DNA of 64,000 nucleotides, taken from positions 1 to 64,000 of the forward strand of contig JAJRQI010000054.1 in NCBI GenBank assembly GCA_024280335.1, written 5' to 3'. The notes under the pieces are model-generated. The model was given only the letters and a program-made list of their open reading frames with translations. It did no database searches and was not told the origin of the DNA. The position numbers were made by a program, and so were the translations under genes. Below are positions 42,447 to 50,840 of the stretch, one piece after another; the stretch's first letter is position 1; every line of letters begins with the position of its first letter. This DNA comes from Deltaproteobacteria bacterium (GTDB lineage Bacteria > Desulfobacterota > Desulfuromonadia > Desulfuromonadales > Geopsychrobacteraceae).

Positions 42447-43676
42447 ATGGCTTTCCCCCCCTCCCGGCTCCCTTGCCATTACGGCTGGCTGATTGTGGTC
42501 ACCGGCATCCTGACCCTGTTTGCCTGTCTCGGTCTGGCACGTTTCGCTTTCGGCATGTTGTTGCCGGGGATGCGCGACGGTCTGGGACTGGCTTATGATC
42601 AGCTGGGCTACCTGGGGACCGGAAATTTCGTCGGATACCTGATCTCCGTGGCGCTCACTCCGGCGCTGCTGCGCAAATTCAAACCGCGCCTGACCATCAG
42701 TTTCGGCCTGTTGTTGATTGCCGTCTGTATGGCGGGGATGGGCAACTGTGATCGCTATCTCCCCCTGCTGACCCTCTATTTTCTGACCGGGATCGGCAGC
42801 GGCCTGGCAAATATCCCGACCATGGTTCTGATCGCCCACTGGTTTCGTCGTGAACGACGCGGCCGGGCAGCGGGTTTGATGGTCATCGGTAACGGTTCGG
42901 CAATCGTATTTTCCGGGTTGCTGATCCCCTATCTCAATCAACAATTCGGTACTGACGGCTGGCGGATCAGTTGGCAGCTGCTGGCCGCGATTGTTCTGCT
43001 GATCGCCCTGTTGGTGGCGCTGCTGGTGCGCAACGATCCAGAACCGCTCGGGTTGCAGCCGATCGGTGCCGGCCAGAGGTTTGATGTCGCCGGGTTGACC
43101 ACCCCCGAGCCGACCAACAGCGGCCGAATCCTCCTCTATCTCGGTCTGCTCTACTTTGCTTTCGGTGCCACCTATATGGTCTACGGCACCTTTATCGTTA
43201 CCTGCATGGTTGAAGAATATGGTTTCAGTGAAGCGACTGCCGGGCATTTCTGGGCGTGGGTGGGATTCTTCAGTCTGTTTTCCGGGGTGGTTTTCGGCAC
43301 GCTGTCGGATAAGATCGGTCGGCGCGGCGGCTTGATGGTGGTATTCGTCGTCCAGACCCTGGCTTATCTGCTGGCCGGTTCCGGCTTGGGCGAGTGGTCG
43401 TTGATCGCCTCGGTTTTTCTGTACGGCATCGCCGCCTGGGCGATTCCGGCGATTATGGCCGCCACGGTCGGCGATTATATGGGGATCGCCAAAGCGGCCG
43501 GCGCTTTTTCGTTGATCACCTTCTTCTTTGCCGGTGGGCAGACGATCGGTCCCGCTGTTGCCGGGATTATCGCCGAAACCAGCGGCAGTTTCGCACCGGC
43601 CTTTCTGCTCTCGGCGCTGCTGACCGGTGCTGCGGCAGTTGCTGCCTTGAAGTTGCCGAAACCGGTGGTGAGCTGA
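42447..43676 (+). CDS. Major facilitator superfamily transporter, YbfB/YjiJ type
   Basis: The 409-residue protein has 12 predicted membrane segments, starting MAFPPSRLPCHYGWLIVVTG with LARFAFGMLLPGM in helix 1, typical of YbfB/YjiJ-like carriers. The cytoplasmic loop motif appears as GTLSDKIGRRGG. The substrate is unknown. The ATG at 42447 is chosen over an upstream TTG in frame; there is only GCGAGAG as a possible site. It is monocistronic. Confidence 0.88.
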   Translation: MAFPPSRLPCHYGWLIVVTGILTLFACLGLARFAFGMLLPGMRDGLGLAYDQLGYLGTGNFVGYLISVALTPALLRKFKPRLTISFGLLLIAVCMAGMGNCDRYLPLLTLYFLTGIGSGLANIPTMVLIAHWFRRERRGRAAGLMVIGNGSAIVFSGLLIPYLNQQFGTDGWRISWQLLAAIVLLIALLVALLVRNDPEPLGLQPIGAGQRFDVAGLTTPEPTNSGRILLYLGLLYFAFGATYMVYGTFIVTCMVEEYGFSEATAGHFWAWVGFFSLFSGVVFGTLSDKIGRRGGLMVVFVVQTLAYLLAGSGLGEWSLIASVFLYGIAAWAIPAIMAATVGDYMGIAKAAGAFSLITFFFAGGQTIGPAVAGIIAETSGSFAPAFLLSALLTGAAAVAALKLPKPVVS

Positions 43677-43722
43677 TTTTTTTCAGGCGCAAGAAACGGT
43701 AGCCAGCTACTTGCAATCTACA

Positions 43723-43752
43723 AAGGCGGTCTTTTTTTAAGGGGTCGCCTTT
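43723..43752 (+). terminator. Weak hairpin after the MFS gene
   Basis: AAGGCG (43723-43728) and CGCCTT (43746-43751) pair around a T- and A-rich loop, followed by TTTAG. It lies between convergent genes. The short stem makes this tentative. Confidence 0.35.
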
Positions 43753-43843
43753 TAGTCTTTGGCTATCTGGAGCTGTGCCCCCTTTAGGAGGCTGTCAGAG
43801 AATAGATGGCCGGCTGCTTGTCCCCTTAGCAGGTCGAGCAGCG

Positions 43844-44974
43844 TCAGTAGCGTTCGTTGCGGGTGACGAAAATCCGGTTGTGCGGGTTGAAGGTTTTCCG
43901 GTACTGGCGGATTTCCATGATGATGATATTGAGGATGCTGGCAATCGGCACGCCGATGATCATCCCCAGTACGCCGTACAGCTTCCCCCCCATGACGATC
44001 GCCAGAATTACCAACAGCGGATGCAGGTTGGAAACCCGTGAAATCAGAATCGGGATGAGGATGAAATTGTCGAGAATGATCTGCGCGATCAGCAGGTAGA
44101 CACAGAGAATCCACCAGAACTGGCCACCCATCCCCAGATCGACCAGGGCGATGACCAGCCCCGGCAGCATGCCGACGATCGGCCCGATATAAGGGACCAG
44201 GTTGGTCACTCCGGCGATCACGCCGAGGATCGGTGCGTAGCGGATATCAGTCAGCGACAGCCCCATCCAGACGACCGTGCCGATGATCAGTGCTTCAAGG
44301 ATCCGCCCCCGGATAAAGTGCGCGAGCTGCCAGCTGACATGGTCGTAGATATCGAGAACCATTTCAAAGTAACGGTTCGGCGTGAATGAGATCAGGCCGC
44401 GCATCAGGCGGCGGCTGTCACGCAGAAAGAAGAAGGAGAAGAGCGGTACCAGCAGGAACAGGCTGCCGATGCGCATCGCCGATTTGGGGGTTTGGGCGAT
44501 GATCATGCCGAAGAACTCTTGTGCCGAACTGCTCAGTTTATCCGTCAGGTCGTAACTTTTGATGAAGGGAAGATGGGTTTGGACAGCGCTCAGCTGAATA
44601 TTGAAGTAGTCGATCGCCCTGCCGAAGTAGCGGGGAAAATCAGCCTTCAGCGCCTGCATCATCCCTTTCCAGTTGGGCGGACCGATCAGCAGCAGCAGCA
44701 AGAGCGCCAGCAGGAAGAGCAGCGCATAGACAATAAAGATGCTGGCGGTACGGTTGATCTTTTCCCGCTCAAAGAGCTGGACCAGCGGATCGAGCAGAAA
44801 GGCGGTGATCAGTGAAATCAGGATCGGCAGAAACAGCCCGTCGGTCGCCGTGCGCAGCATGTCGGTGATGGTCGAGGCCGAGGAGAAGATGGCGATTCCC
44901 GAGGCGATCGCCGCGGTCAGTACCAGATAGAGCAGGACCACTTGGGCGCGGCTGAAACCGCTCTGCTCGGTCAT
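43844..44974 (-). CDS. AI-2E family (PerM/TqsA) membrane protein
   Basis: The 376-residue protein has about eight hydrophobic segments with the family layout: two N-terminal pairs, a long soluble middle (KADFPRYFGRAIDYFNIQLS...) and the conserved GVIAGVTNLVPYIGPIVGML. Members export quorum signals or act as ion antiporters; the substrate here is unknown. Its start overlaps the stop of the upstream cyclic-nucleotide-binding protein by 4 bases. Confidence 0.9.
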   Translation of the reverse strand: MTEQSGFSRAQVVLLYLVLTAAIASGIAIFSSASTITDMLRTATDGLFLPILISLITAFLLDPLVQLFEREKINRTASIFIVYALLFLLALLLLLLIGPPNWKGMMQALKADFPRYFGRAIDYFNIQLSAVQTHLPFIKSYDLTDKLSSSAQEFFGMIIAQTPKSAMRIGSLFLLVPLFSFFFLRDSRRLMRGLISFTPNRYFEMVLDIYDHVSWQLAHFIRGRILEALIIGTVVWMGLSLTDIRYAPILGVIAGVTNLVPYIGPIVGMLPGLVIALVDLGMGGQFWWILCVYLLIAQIILDNFILIPILISRVSNLHPLLVILAIVMGGKLYGVLGMIIGVPIASILNIIIMEIRQYRKTFNPHNRIFVTRNERY

Positions 44975-45495
44975 GGTTGCTGCGGTTCTTTGGCGCGTTG
45001 CTGCTGTTGCAGATCGAGCAGTTGCAGATTACTCTGATGCAGCCGATCACTGATCACCCGGGTTAATCCCAGCAGGATTTTTGCCGAAATTGACGGGTGC
45101 TTGCGGACCGCTTCGAGCATATCGGAGCGGAACAAGCCGACCAGCACCGTCGGCTCGGTGGTGCAGGCCGAGGCGATCCGTGGGCGCGAGGCGGTCAGCG
45201 CCACTTCGCCGAAGAAGTCGCCCGGCTCAAGCTGGGCCTGATTGATCTCGCTGCCCTGCTCATCCTTGGTGTAAATTCTCAGCTGTCCGGAACGGATGGC
45301 GTACATGCCGGAACCGATATCTCCCTCTTCAAAGACGATTTCATTGGCCTGATAGCGGCGTTCGTGGACGATGGTTTCAAGAAACCTGAGGTCGCGCTTG
45401 TTCAGTTTGGCGAAAATCGGCACCGTGCCGAGAAAGTAGGCCAGGGTGTCCTGGTAGCCGCTGCCGCGGAAGATGTTGTTCCAGAATGGATTCAC
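44971..45495 (-). CDS. Cyclic-nucleotide-binding domain protein
   Basis: The 174-residue protein has a CAP-type cNMP-binding fold (about 25-145) with GDIGSGMYAIRSGQLRIYTK and the phosphate-binding cassette GDFFGEVALTASRPRIASAC, then a Gln-rich C-terminal helix. There is no helix-turn-helix, so it is not a transcription factor. Overlap with the AI-2E transporter gene suggests it controls or accompanies that membrane protein. The Arg of the cassette is present, so cAMP or cGMP binding is possible. Confidence 0.88.
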   Translation of the reverse strand: MNPFWNNIFRGSGYQDTLAYFLGTVPIFAKLNKRDLRFLETIVHERRYQANEIVFEEGDIGSGMYAIRSGQLRIYTKDEQGSEINQAQLEPGDFFGEVALTASRPRIASACTTEPTVLVGLFRSDMLEAVRKHPSISAKILLGLTRVISDRLHQSNLQLLDLQQQQRAKEPQQP

Positions 45496-45531
45496 GGCGG
45501 TCCCTCTTGAATTCGATGGAAATCAAAATAT

Positions 45532-45589
45532 AGCTGTAAGCTGTAAGCTGTAAGCTGTAAGCTGTAAGCTGTAAGCTGTAAGCTGTAAG
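45532..45589. repeat. Heptamer tandem array (AGCTGTA)8 upstream of uvrC
   Basis: Eight perfect copies of AGCTGTA lie in the divergent promoter region of uvrC and the cNMP-binding gene. They are followed by a degenerate AAAACTTAAA-rich run (45590-45630). The unit differs by one base from the complement of the TACAGCC array at 34611. Confidence 0.9.
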
Positions 45590-45632
45590 TCTAAAACTTA
45601 AAACATAAAACTTAAAGCTTAAAACTTTCCTT

Positions 45633-47465
45633 ATGCTGAAAATAGACCTGAGCAGATACCCGACCACTCCTGGAGTCTACCAAATGATCGGCCCTGGCGA
45701 TGAGATTCTCTACGTCGGCAAGGCCAAGCAGTTGCGTAACCGGCTGCGCAGCTATTTTTCAGCTGCCGGTGACGGTCGGGCGCAGATCCCCTGGTTGATG
45801 GAGAAGGTGCAGCGGGTCGAGGTGATTGTTACCGACACCGAAAAGGAAGCGTTGCTGCTGGAAAATACCCTGATCAAGCAACATCGGCCGCGCTACAATA
45901 TCGACCTGCGCGATGATAAAACCTATGTTTCGGTGCGCATCGATCGGCATGAGGAGTTTCCGGCGCTGCAGGTGGTCCGGCTGGTGAAGAATGACGGCGC
46001 CAGTTATTTCGGTCCCTACTCTTCGGCCGGGGCGATCCGCCAGACACTCAAGGAGATTTATCGGATTTTCCCGCTACGTCATTCCTCGATCGAGCGCTGC
46101 CGCAAACGCGGCCGCCCCTGCCTGTTCCATCAGATCGGCCAATGCAGCGCCCCTTGCCACGGCAAGATCGGACCGGCTGAGTATCGGCGGCTGGTCGATG
46201 GTGTCATCGATCTGCTGGAGGGGCGCGAGTCGCAAGTGATTGAACAGTTGCAGCAGCAGATGCAGGCGGCTTCGAACCAGATGTGTTTTGAAGATGCCGC
46301 GCGGCTGCGCAATCAGATCCGCTCCATTGAAAAGAGTGTTGAAAAGCAGAAGGTCACCGAATACGGCGGCGGCAATCAGGATGTGATCGGCTTGCACCAG
46401 GAGGGGGGCGAGGTTGAGGTGGCGCTGCTGTTTATCCGTCAGGGGACCTTGATCGGCCGTCGCACCTGGCCGCTGCAATGGACCCTCGATCTGCCGGAAC
46501 TGCTCTCCGGTTTTTTACAGGAATGCTACAGCCGTGATGTCTTCCTGCCCGACCAGCTGCTGCTCCCTTTCGAGCTGGAGGATGCCGGGTTACTCGGCGA
46601 GTGGTTGAGTGAAAAGCGCGGCCGAAAGGTCGGCCTGCTGGCACCGCAGCGGGGCGAGAAGAAGCGCCTCTGCCAACTGGCCGAGCGCAACGCCAAGGAG
46701 GCGTTTCGTCAGCGGGGCAGCCGCCGCGAGGCACGAACTACGTTGCTCGAAGAGATCCAGCAGAAATTTCAACTGTCGACTCTGCCGCAGCGGATCGAGT
46801 GTTTCGACATCTCCAATGTTCAGGGCAGCCATGCTGTCGGCAGTATGGCGGTGCTGGTCGATGCCGAAGCCGCAGTCGCCGAATATCGTCGCTTTCGGAT
46901 CAAGACGGTTGTTGGAGCGGATGATTACGCTTCGCTGGCCGAGGTACTGCGCCGTCGGCTGCAACGTGGGCTGGAGGAACAGAACCTGCCGCAGATGATC
47001 CTGATTGATGGTGGCAAGGGACAGCTGGGGGTGCTGACGCTGGTCCTGGGCGAGTTTCAACTGCAGGGGCAGATCGCTGCGGTCGGAATCGCCAAGAGTC
47101 GGGTGCTGGCCAACGTGCGCGGTAAAGCGGTAGAGCGTAGCGAAGAGCGGTTCTTTTTACCCGGCCGGAAGAATCCGGTCCGCTTTCGCAGCGGCTCGGC
47201 AACGCTGTTTCTGCTGGAACGTTTGCGCGATGAAGCCCATCGTTTTGCCATTAGTTACCATCGCAAACTACGCAACAAAGCGAGTTTACGCTCCTCTCTG
47301 GAAGATATTTCCGGTGTCGGCCCGGCGCGGCGCAAGGCACTATTGAAATATTTCGGCAGCCTCAAACAGATCCGCGCTGCCTCTCTTGAGGAGCTGCAGC
47401 AGATGCCGGGACTGCCGGCCGGTCTGGCGGTGACGATTCATCAGCGCCTGCAAGGTTTGTCATGA
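45633..47465 (+). CDS. uvrC: Excinuclease ABC subunit C (UvrC)
   Basis: The 610-residue protein has the GIY-YIG nuclease (PGVYQMIGPGDEILYVGKAK, 13-90), a UVR motif (QMQAASNQMCFEDAARLRNQ, about 210), the RNase H-like domain with catalytic Asp residues (IECFDISNVQGSHAVGSMAV, LIDGGKGQL) and two C-terminal HhH motifs (DISGVGPARRKALLKYFGSL). It makes both incisions in nucleotide excision repair. No Shine-Dalgarno site is visible: the leader is a degenerate A/T repeat behind the heptamer array. Confidence 0.96.
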   Translation: MLKIDLSRYPTTPGVYQMIGPGDEILYVGKAKQLRNRLRSYFSAAGDGRAQIPWLMEKVQRVEVIVTDTEKEALLLENTLIKQHRPRYNIDLRDDKTYVSVRIDRHEEFPALQVVRLVKNDGASYFGPYSSAGAIRQTLKEIYRIFPLRHSSIERCRKRGRPCLFHQIGQCSAPCHGKIGPAEYRRLVDGVIDLLEGRESQVIEQLQQQMQAASNQMCFEDAARLRNQIRSIEKSVEKQKVTEYGGGNQDVIGLHQEGGEVEVALLFIRQGTLIGRRTWPLQWTLDLPELLSGFLQECYSRDVFLPDQLLLPFELEDAGLLGEWLSEKRGRKVGLLAPQRGEKKRLCQLAERNAKEAFRQRGSRREARTTLLEEIQQKFQLSTLPQRIECFDISNVQGSHAVGSMAVLVDAEAAVAEYRRFRIKTVVGADDYASLAEVLRRRLQRGLEEQNLPQMILIDGGKGQLGVLTLVLGEFQLQGQIAAVGIAKSRVLANVRGKAVERSEERFFLPGRKNPVRFRSGSATLFLLERLRDEAHRFAISYHRKLRNKASLRSSLEDISGVGPARRKALLKYFGSLKQIRAASLEELQQMPGLPAGLAVTIHQRLQGLS

Positions 47466-47484
47466 TGGACAATGGTTCTGCCGG

Positions 47485-48129
47485 TTAGGAAGCTGTGGCG
47501 GAATGGGAAATAAACGTCCAGAGCGCAGCGTGAACATCCGGATCGAGCGGGGTGAAATTGACGCCGATCAGTGGGTAGGGATTTTTCTTCTTCAGCGGTT
47601 TTTTGATCCAGGCGACGGTTCCGTTCAGGATGACGCTGTTCTGTTCGCCGGGGAGTGAGAACCGCAGCGCTATAGCCGCCTTTTTTTTCGGCAGCTGGTT
47701 ACCACCTTCAGCTTCAAGGCAGGCCCCCTGCATACTCAGGTTGAGCAGTCGGCCGCTGCTGGACAGCTGTTTGGTTTTGTATGCGACCGGCATATGACGA
47801 TCGAATTCGATCCGTAAATGGTCACGCGCTCCGGCCATCATCTCTTCAAGGGTGGCCAGAAAGCGGTCGAGGCTTTTTATGCTTACGGCAGAGCTTGCCG
47901 GGCCGTTCTCCAGCAGCTCCCGTTCTTTGGTGACTTCAGCAATCAGCGTCTTGTAGCGGAACTGCCTTTTGATCAGATCGTCGCGGTGATAGGAATAGCC
48001 TTTGGCCGAAACGATAACATCGTTTACCGGGATATCCATCTGGCAATGGGGACAGCTGATGCTGCCGATTTCTGCCAGCAGGGGAGAACGGATCTCTTTT
48101 TCACAGCTTGAGCATTTCATTTTTAGCAT
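47485..48129 (-). CDS. PilZ-domain protein with zinc ribbon
   Basis: The 214-residue protein begins with a zinc ribbon (CSSCEK...CPHCQMD), then a helical segment and a C-terminal PilZ-like domain (about 110-205) with LLNLSMQGACLEAEGG and GVNFTPLD. The c-di-GMP motif N-terminal RxxxR is not clear, so ligand binding is uncertain, but the fold and D/NxSxxG-like piece fit. It may link c-di-GMP to motility or surface behaviour. Monocistronic, convergent with uvrC. Confidence 0.8.
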   Translation of the reverse strand: MLKMKCSSCEKEIRSPLLAEIGSISCPHCQMDIPVNDVIVSAKGYSYHRDDLIKRQFRYKTLIAEVTKERELLENGPASSAVSIKSLDRFLATLEEMMAGARDHLRIEFDRHMPVAYKTKQLSSSGRLLNLSMQGACLEAEGGNQLPKKKAAIALRFSLPGEQNSVILNGTVAWIKKPLKKKNPYPLIGVNFTPLDPDVHAALWTFISHSATAS

Positions 48130-48271
48130 GGCTGATTTACCTCATTTTCAGTCGATCAGAGGGGAATCGGTGTAGTGTTAGAGTGTTTTTACGTTGTTTT
48201 TGAAAATGAAGCAAGCCCGCCTGAGAGCTCAAGGCAATAAATGTTGTTCTTTTTCTGGTTGCTGAAAAGAT

Positions 48272-48305
48272 AAAGCCCGGTGCCATTGCGGCAGCCGGGC
48301 TTTTT
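48272..48305 (-). terminator. Terminator of the receptor operon
   Basis: AAAGCCCGGTGCC and GGCAGCCGGGCTTT pair around a short loop with T runs on both sides. It lies 21 bases beyond the chemotaxis receptor stop on the minus strand. Confidence 0.8.
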
Positions 48306-48325
48306 TATGTTACTTGTGGCGCTGT

Positions 48326-50149
48326 TTAGAACTTGCCGAACTCGCTGTCATCCAGGGCAATAACACTGTTCGCCGCCACCATCCGAGGTTGCGCCGTTTG
48401 TCCCCAGCCTTGGCTCGCCTTCGGCTGTGGAACGGGACGCTGTGCGGTGACCTGCGGGGCGGGCTGAAACGCGGCTTGCGGTTGCCGGCCTTTGAGCTGG
48501 AAGCGACTGAGCATATTCTGCAGCCGGCTGGCCTGAGCCGCCAACTGTTCGGCTGAGGCGGCACTCTCTTCGGCGCTGGCAGTGTTTTGCTGGGTAACCT
48601 GGTCGATCTGGCTAATCCCCTGTGAAATCTGGCTGATGCCTTGCGACTGCTCTTCAGATGAGGCGGCAATCTCTTCGGCCAGGTCGGAAACCTTGGTGAC
48701 GCCGGTCAGGATCCCGGCCAGCGATTCAGCGGTCTGTTGCGCAATGGTGGCGCCATTGGTGGTTTTTTGTACTGATCCTTCAATCAGCTCCGAGGTCTCC
48801 TGGGCGGCTTTGGCACTACGCGCAGCCAGATTGCGGACCTCTTCGGCAACCACGGCAAAGCCTTTGCCATGTTGTCCGGCGCGGGCCGCTTCGACCGCTG
48901 CATTTAAGGCCAGCAGATTGGTCTGGAAAGCGATTTCATCGATCACCTTGATGATCTTGCTGATATTCTGTCCCGCCTGGTTGATGTCGTCCATGGCGCC
49001 GACCATCCGCTGCATCTGGTTGTTGCCCTGGTCGGCGGCCTGTTTGGCTTCGCTGGAAAGGTGATTGACCATGCTGGCGTTTTCGGAGTTCTGCTTGGTC
49101 TGTGAGGCCATTTCCGCCAACGAACTGCCGATCTCTTCCAGCGATGCAGCCGACTCTGTGGCACCGGAGGAGAGGGTTTGTGCGGAATCGTTGACCTGAA
49201 TACTGCCCGCTGCAATATGCTCCCCGGAAATCTGAATTTCCTGCATGGTTTCGTTAAGATCGACTTCCAGCTTTTTCAGTGCGCCGCGAATCTCATCGGC
49301 ATCGTCGTAGGGTGTGATTTCAAAGTTGAGATTTCCGTTGGCGAGTTTTTGCAATGCGTCGATTATTTCTTTCTGCAGACTGTCGGCAAAACCGTCCAGC
49401 GCGCGCGCCATGCGGCCGACCTCGTCATTCTGGTCCATATTCATGCGCAGCTGCAGGTGGCCCTTTTCCATCTCTTCGACCATCTCGACCGCTCTGTGCA
49501 TCGGCCGGGAAATGCTGCGGGCAAGAAAAAACACCAGCCCGACAGAGACCAGGGTCGCCAGCAGCAATACCGCCAAGACCGAGTAGAGAACCCTGTTGAT
49601 TTCAGCATTCAGGTCGTCGACGTACATGCCGCTGCCGATAATCCAGTTCCAGGTCGGGTGTTTCTTGACGTAAGAGAGCTTCGGTTGTGGCTCGTCACTG
49701 CCCGGTTTCGGCCACTGGTATTCAACAAAACCGGCATTCTGAGCATTTGTGACATTGACCATTTCCAGAAATAACTTCAATCCGTCAGGATCTTTTACAT
49801 TGGAAAGGTCCTTGCCCTCCAGTGCCGGTTTGATCGGATGCATGATCATTTTCGGCTGGGTGTCGTTAATCCAGAAATAGGTTTTTCCATCAAAGCGCAG
49901 GTTCCTGACCGCCGACATCGCCAGCATCTGTGCTTCACTGGTAGACAGCTCTTCTCCCGCCGATTTGGCGAAATGGTCAATGATCCCCCAGGCAGTGTCG
50001 ACCGCCGTCACCAGTTGGTCCTGGCGGCCGGCATAGAGTTGGTCGCGATAATCAGTGTAGATCCAGATCAGACTGAACGAGAATATCAGGATCAGGGCGG
50101 TGGCGATCAGATAGATCTTTTTGCCGATGTTGAGGTTCTTCAACTTCAT
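48326..50149 (-). CDS. Methyl-accepting chemotaxis protein with single Cache domain
   Basis: The 607-residue receptor has TM1 at about 12-32, a periplasmic sCache_2-type sensor ([20 protein letters not shown], then [12 protein letters not shown]), TM2 at about 185-208, HAMP, and a cytoplasmic signalling domain with the hairpin tip [20 protein letters not shown] then [16 protein letters not shown]. The C-terminus lacks a CheR-tethering pentapeptide. ATG at 50149 follows AGGAG; a longer frame overlaps another gene and is rejected. It is second in an operon behind a sigma-54 promoter (50631-50645). sCache_2 domains commonly bind small organic acids. Confidence 0.93.
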   Translation of the reverse strand: MKLKNLNIGKKIYLIATALILIFSFSLIWIYTDYRDQLYAGRQDQLVTAVDTAWGIIDHFAKSAGEELSTSEAQMLAMSAVRNLRFDGKTYFWINDTQPKMIMHPIKPALEGKDLSNVKDPDGLKLFLEMVNVTNAQNAGFVEYQWPKPGSDEPQPKLSYVKKHPTWNWIIGSGMYVDDLNAEINRVLYSVLAVLLLATLVSVGLVFFLARSISRPMHRAVEMVEEMEKGHLQLRMNMDQNDEVGRMARALDGFADSLQKEIIDALQKLANGNLNFEITPYDDADEIRGALKKLEVDLNETMQEIQISGEHIAAGSIQVNDSAQTLSSGATESAASLEEIGSSLAEMASQTKQNSENASMVNHLSSEAKQAADQGNNQMQRMVGAMDDINQAGQNISKIIKVIDEIAFQTNLLALNAAVEAARAGQHGKGFAVVAEEVRNLAARSAKAAQETSELIEGSVQKTTNGATIAQQTAESLAGILTGVTKVSDLAEEIAASSEEQSQGISQISQGISQIDQVTQQNTASAEESAASAEQLAAQASRLQNMLSRFQLKGRQPQAAFQPAPQVTAQRPVPQPKASQGWGQTAQPRMVAANSVIALDDSEFGKF

Positions 50150-50172
50150 GTGAAACTCCTTTGGTGCAGGTG

Positions 50173-50580
50173 TCAGGAGACTTTGCTTGTGGTCTCTTGT
50201 AACGATGTTAAAAACTTGCGCAGATAACTGTGGGTTGCTGCGCTGTTGCATTGCCCGATCAGTGCCTTGAGGTGCGTGTGGCAGTCGAGCCCGGTCAGGG
50301 GGATGATGTCGGTGTCGTGGATCAGGAGGACCGGCAGCATGGCGTTCCGTCGTTCCAGTTCGTTGAGCAGATGCAGGATCGGTTGATTGATGTCGGCATC
50401 GACAATCAACAGCATATCCATCGGCTGCAAACTGTTCTGTCTCTGGACCAGAAAGTTGAAAGCCTCGATATCGTTGTTGATCTGTACCGCCAGGAAATTT
50501 GACAGCCGCAACAGAAAACTCAGGTTGACGACCTTCTCCGGTTGGTTGGCGAGTAACAGAATGTCGGTGGCATGTTTCAT
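50173..50580 (-). CDS. Degenerate receiver-like protein upstream of the receptor gene
   Basis: The 135-residue protein alternates strands and helices like a CheY fold ([31 protein letters not shown]). The acidic pair after strand 1 is replaced by ANQ, the Thr/Ser after strand 4 by His, and no conserved Lys is apparent. It is probably a pseudo-receiver. It lies 23 bases upstream of the receptor gene and 51 bases downstream of a sigma-54 promoter, so the two are co-expressed. The ATG at 50580 is preferred to a longer frame to 50730, which would start upstream of the promoter. Identity is not certain. Confidence 0.6.
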   Translation of the reverse strand: MKHATDILLLANQPEKVVNLSFLLRLSNFLAVQINNDIEAFNFLVQRQNSLQPMDMLLIVDADINQPILHLLNELERRNAMLPVLLIHDTDIIPLTGLDCHTHLKALIGQCNSAATHSYLRKFLTSLQETTSKVS

Positions 50581-50630
50581 CTCTATGAGTCCATTGACCG
50601 GTACCGGCCTGCGGGTTTGCCGTATACAGA

Positions 50631-50645
50631 GCAAGCAGGGTGCCA
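50631..50645 (-). promoter_or_regulatory. Sigma-54 (-24/-12) promoter
   Basis: The minus strand reads TGGCAC-CCTGC-TTGCT. The GG and GC doublets are exactly 10 bases apart, and the match to TGGCACG-N4-TTGCW is all but complete. Transcription would start near 50619, about 40 bases before the pseudo-receiver ATG. An NtrC-type activator is encoded directly upstream. Confidence 0.8.
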
Positions 50646-50721
50646 ACTTTATTTGAAACTGCCAATCATTGAGGATTGCTAACGTTGCGGCGGGTTGTTG
50701 CGAGTCGTTGTCCCTCGAAAG

Positions 50722-50802
50722 GGGTGTCACCAGGGTTACGGTTTTCTTTTGCTGGGGCGGGGAAGGCTTTGTTAGCGGCTGTTTGCCGGGTGTAACCAGG
50801 GT
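50722..50802 (-). promoter_or_regulatory. Two direct repeats, candidate enhancer sites
   Basis: GGGTGTCACCAGGGT (50722-50736) and GGGTGTAACCAGGGT (50788-50802) differ at one base and are spaced 66 bases apart. They lie about 80-160 bases upstream of the sigma-54 promoter, the usual distance for NtrC-type enhancer sites. Each contains the near-palindrome GGTGTnACC. Confidence 0.45.
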
Positions 50803-50840
50803 CTGTGCGGTGCTTCTGGTTGCACCCCTTTGGGGCTGAT

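Noticed and set aside
42293-42598. 101-codon plus-strand frame after the glycine-zipper gene
   Set aside because: It runs through the inverted repeat and then out of frame into the MFS gene.
50150-50665. A long N-terminal extension of the chemotaxis receptor
   Set aside because: It overlaps the pseudo-receiver gene in another frame, has shadow-like composition (Arg, His, Pro rich) and would begin upstream of the sigma-54 promoter; AGGAG precedes the ATG at 50149.
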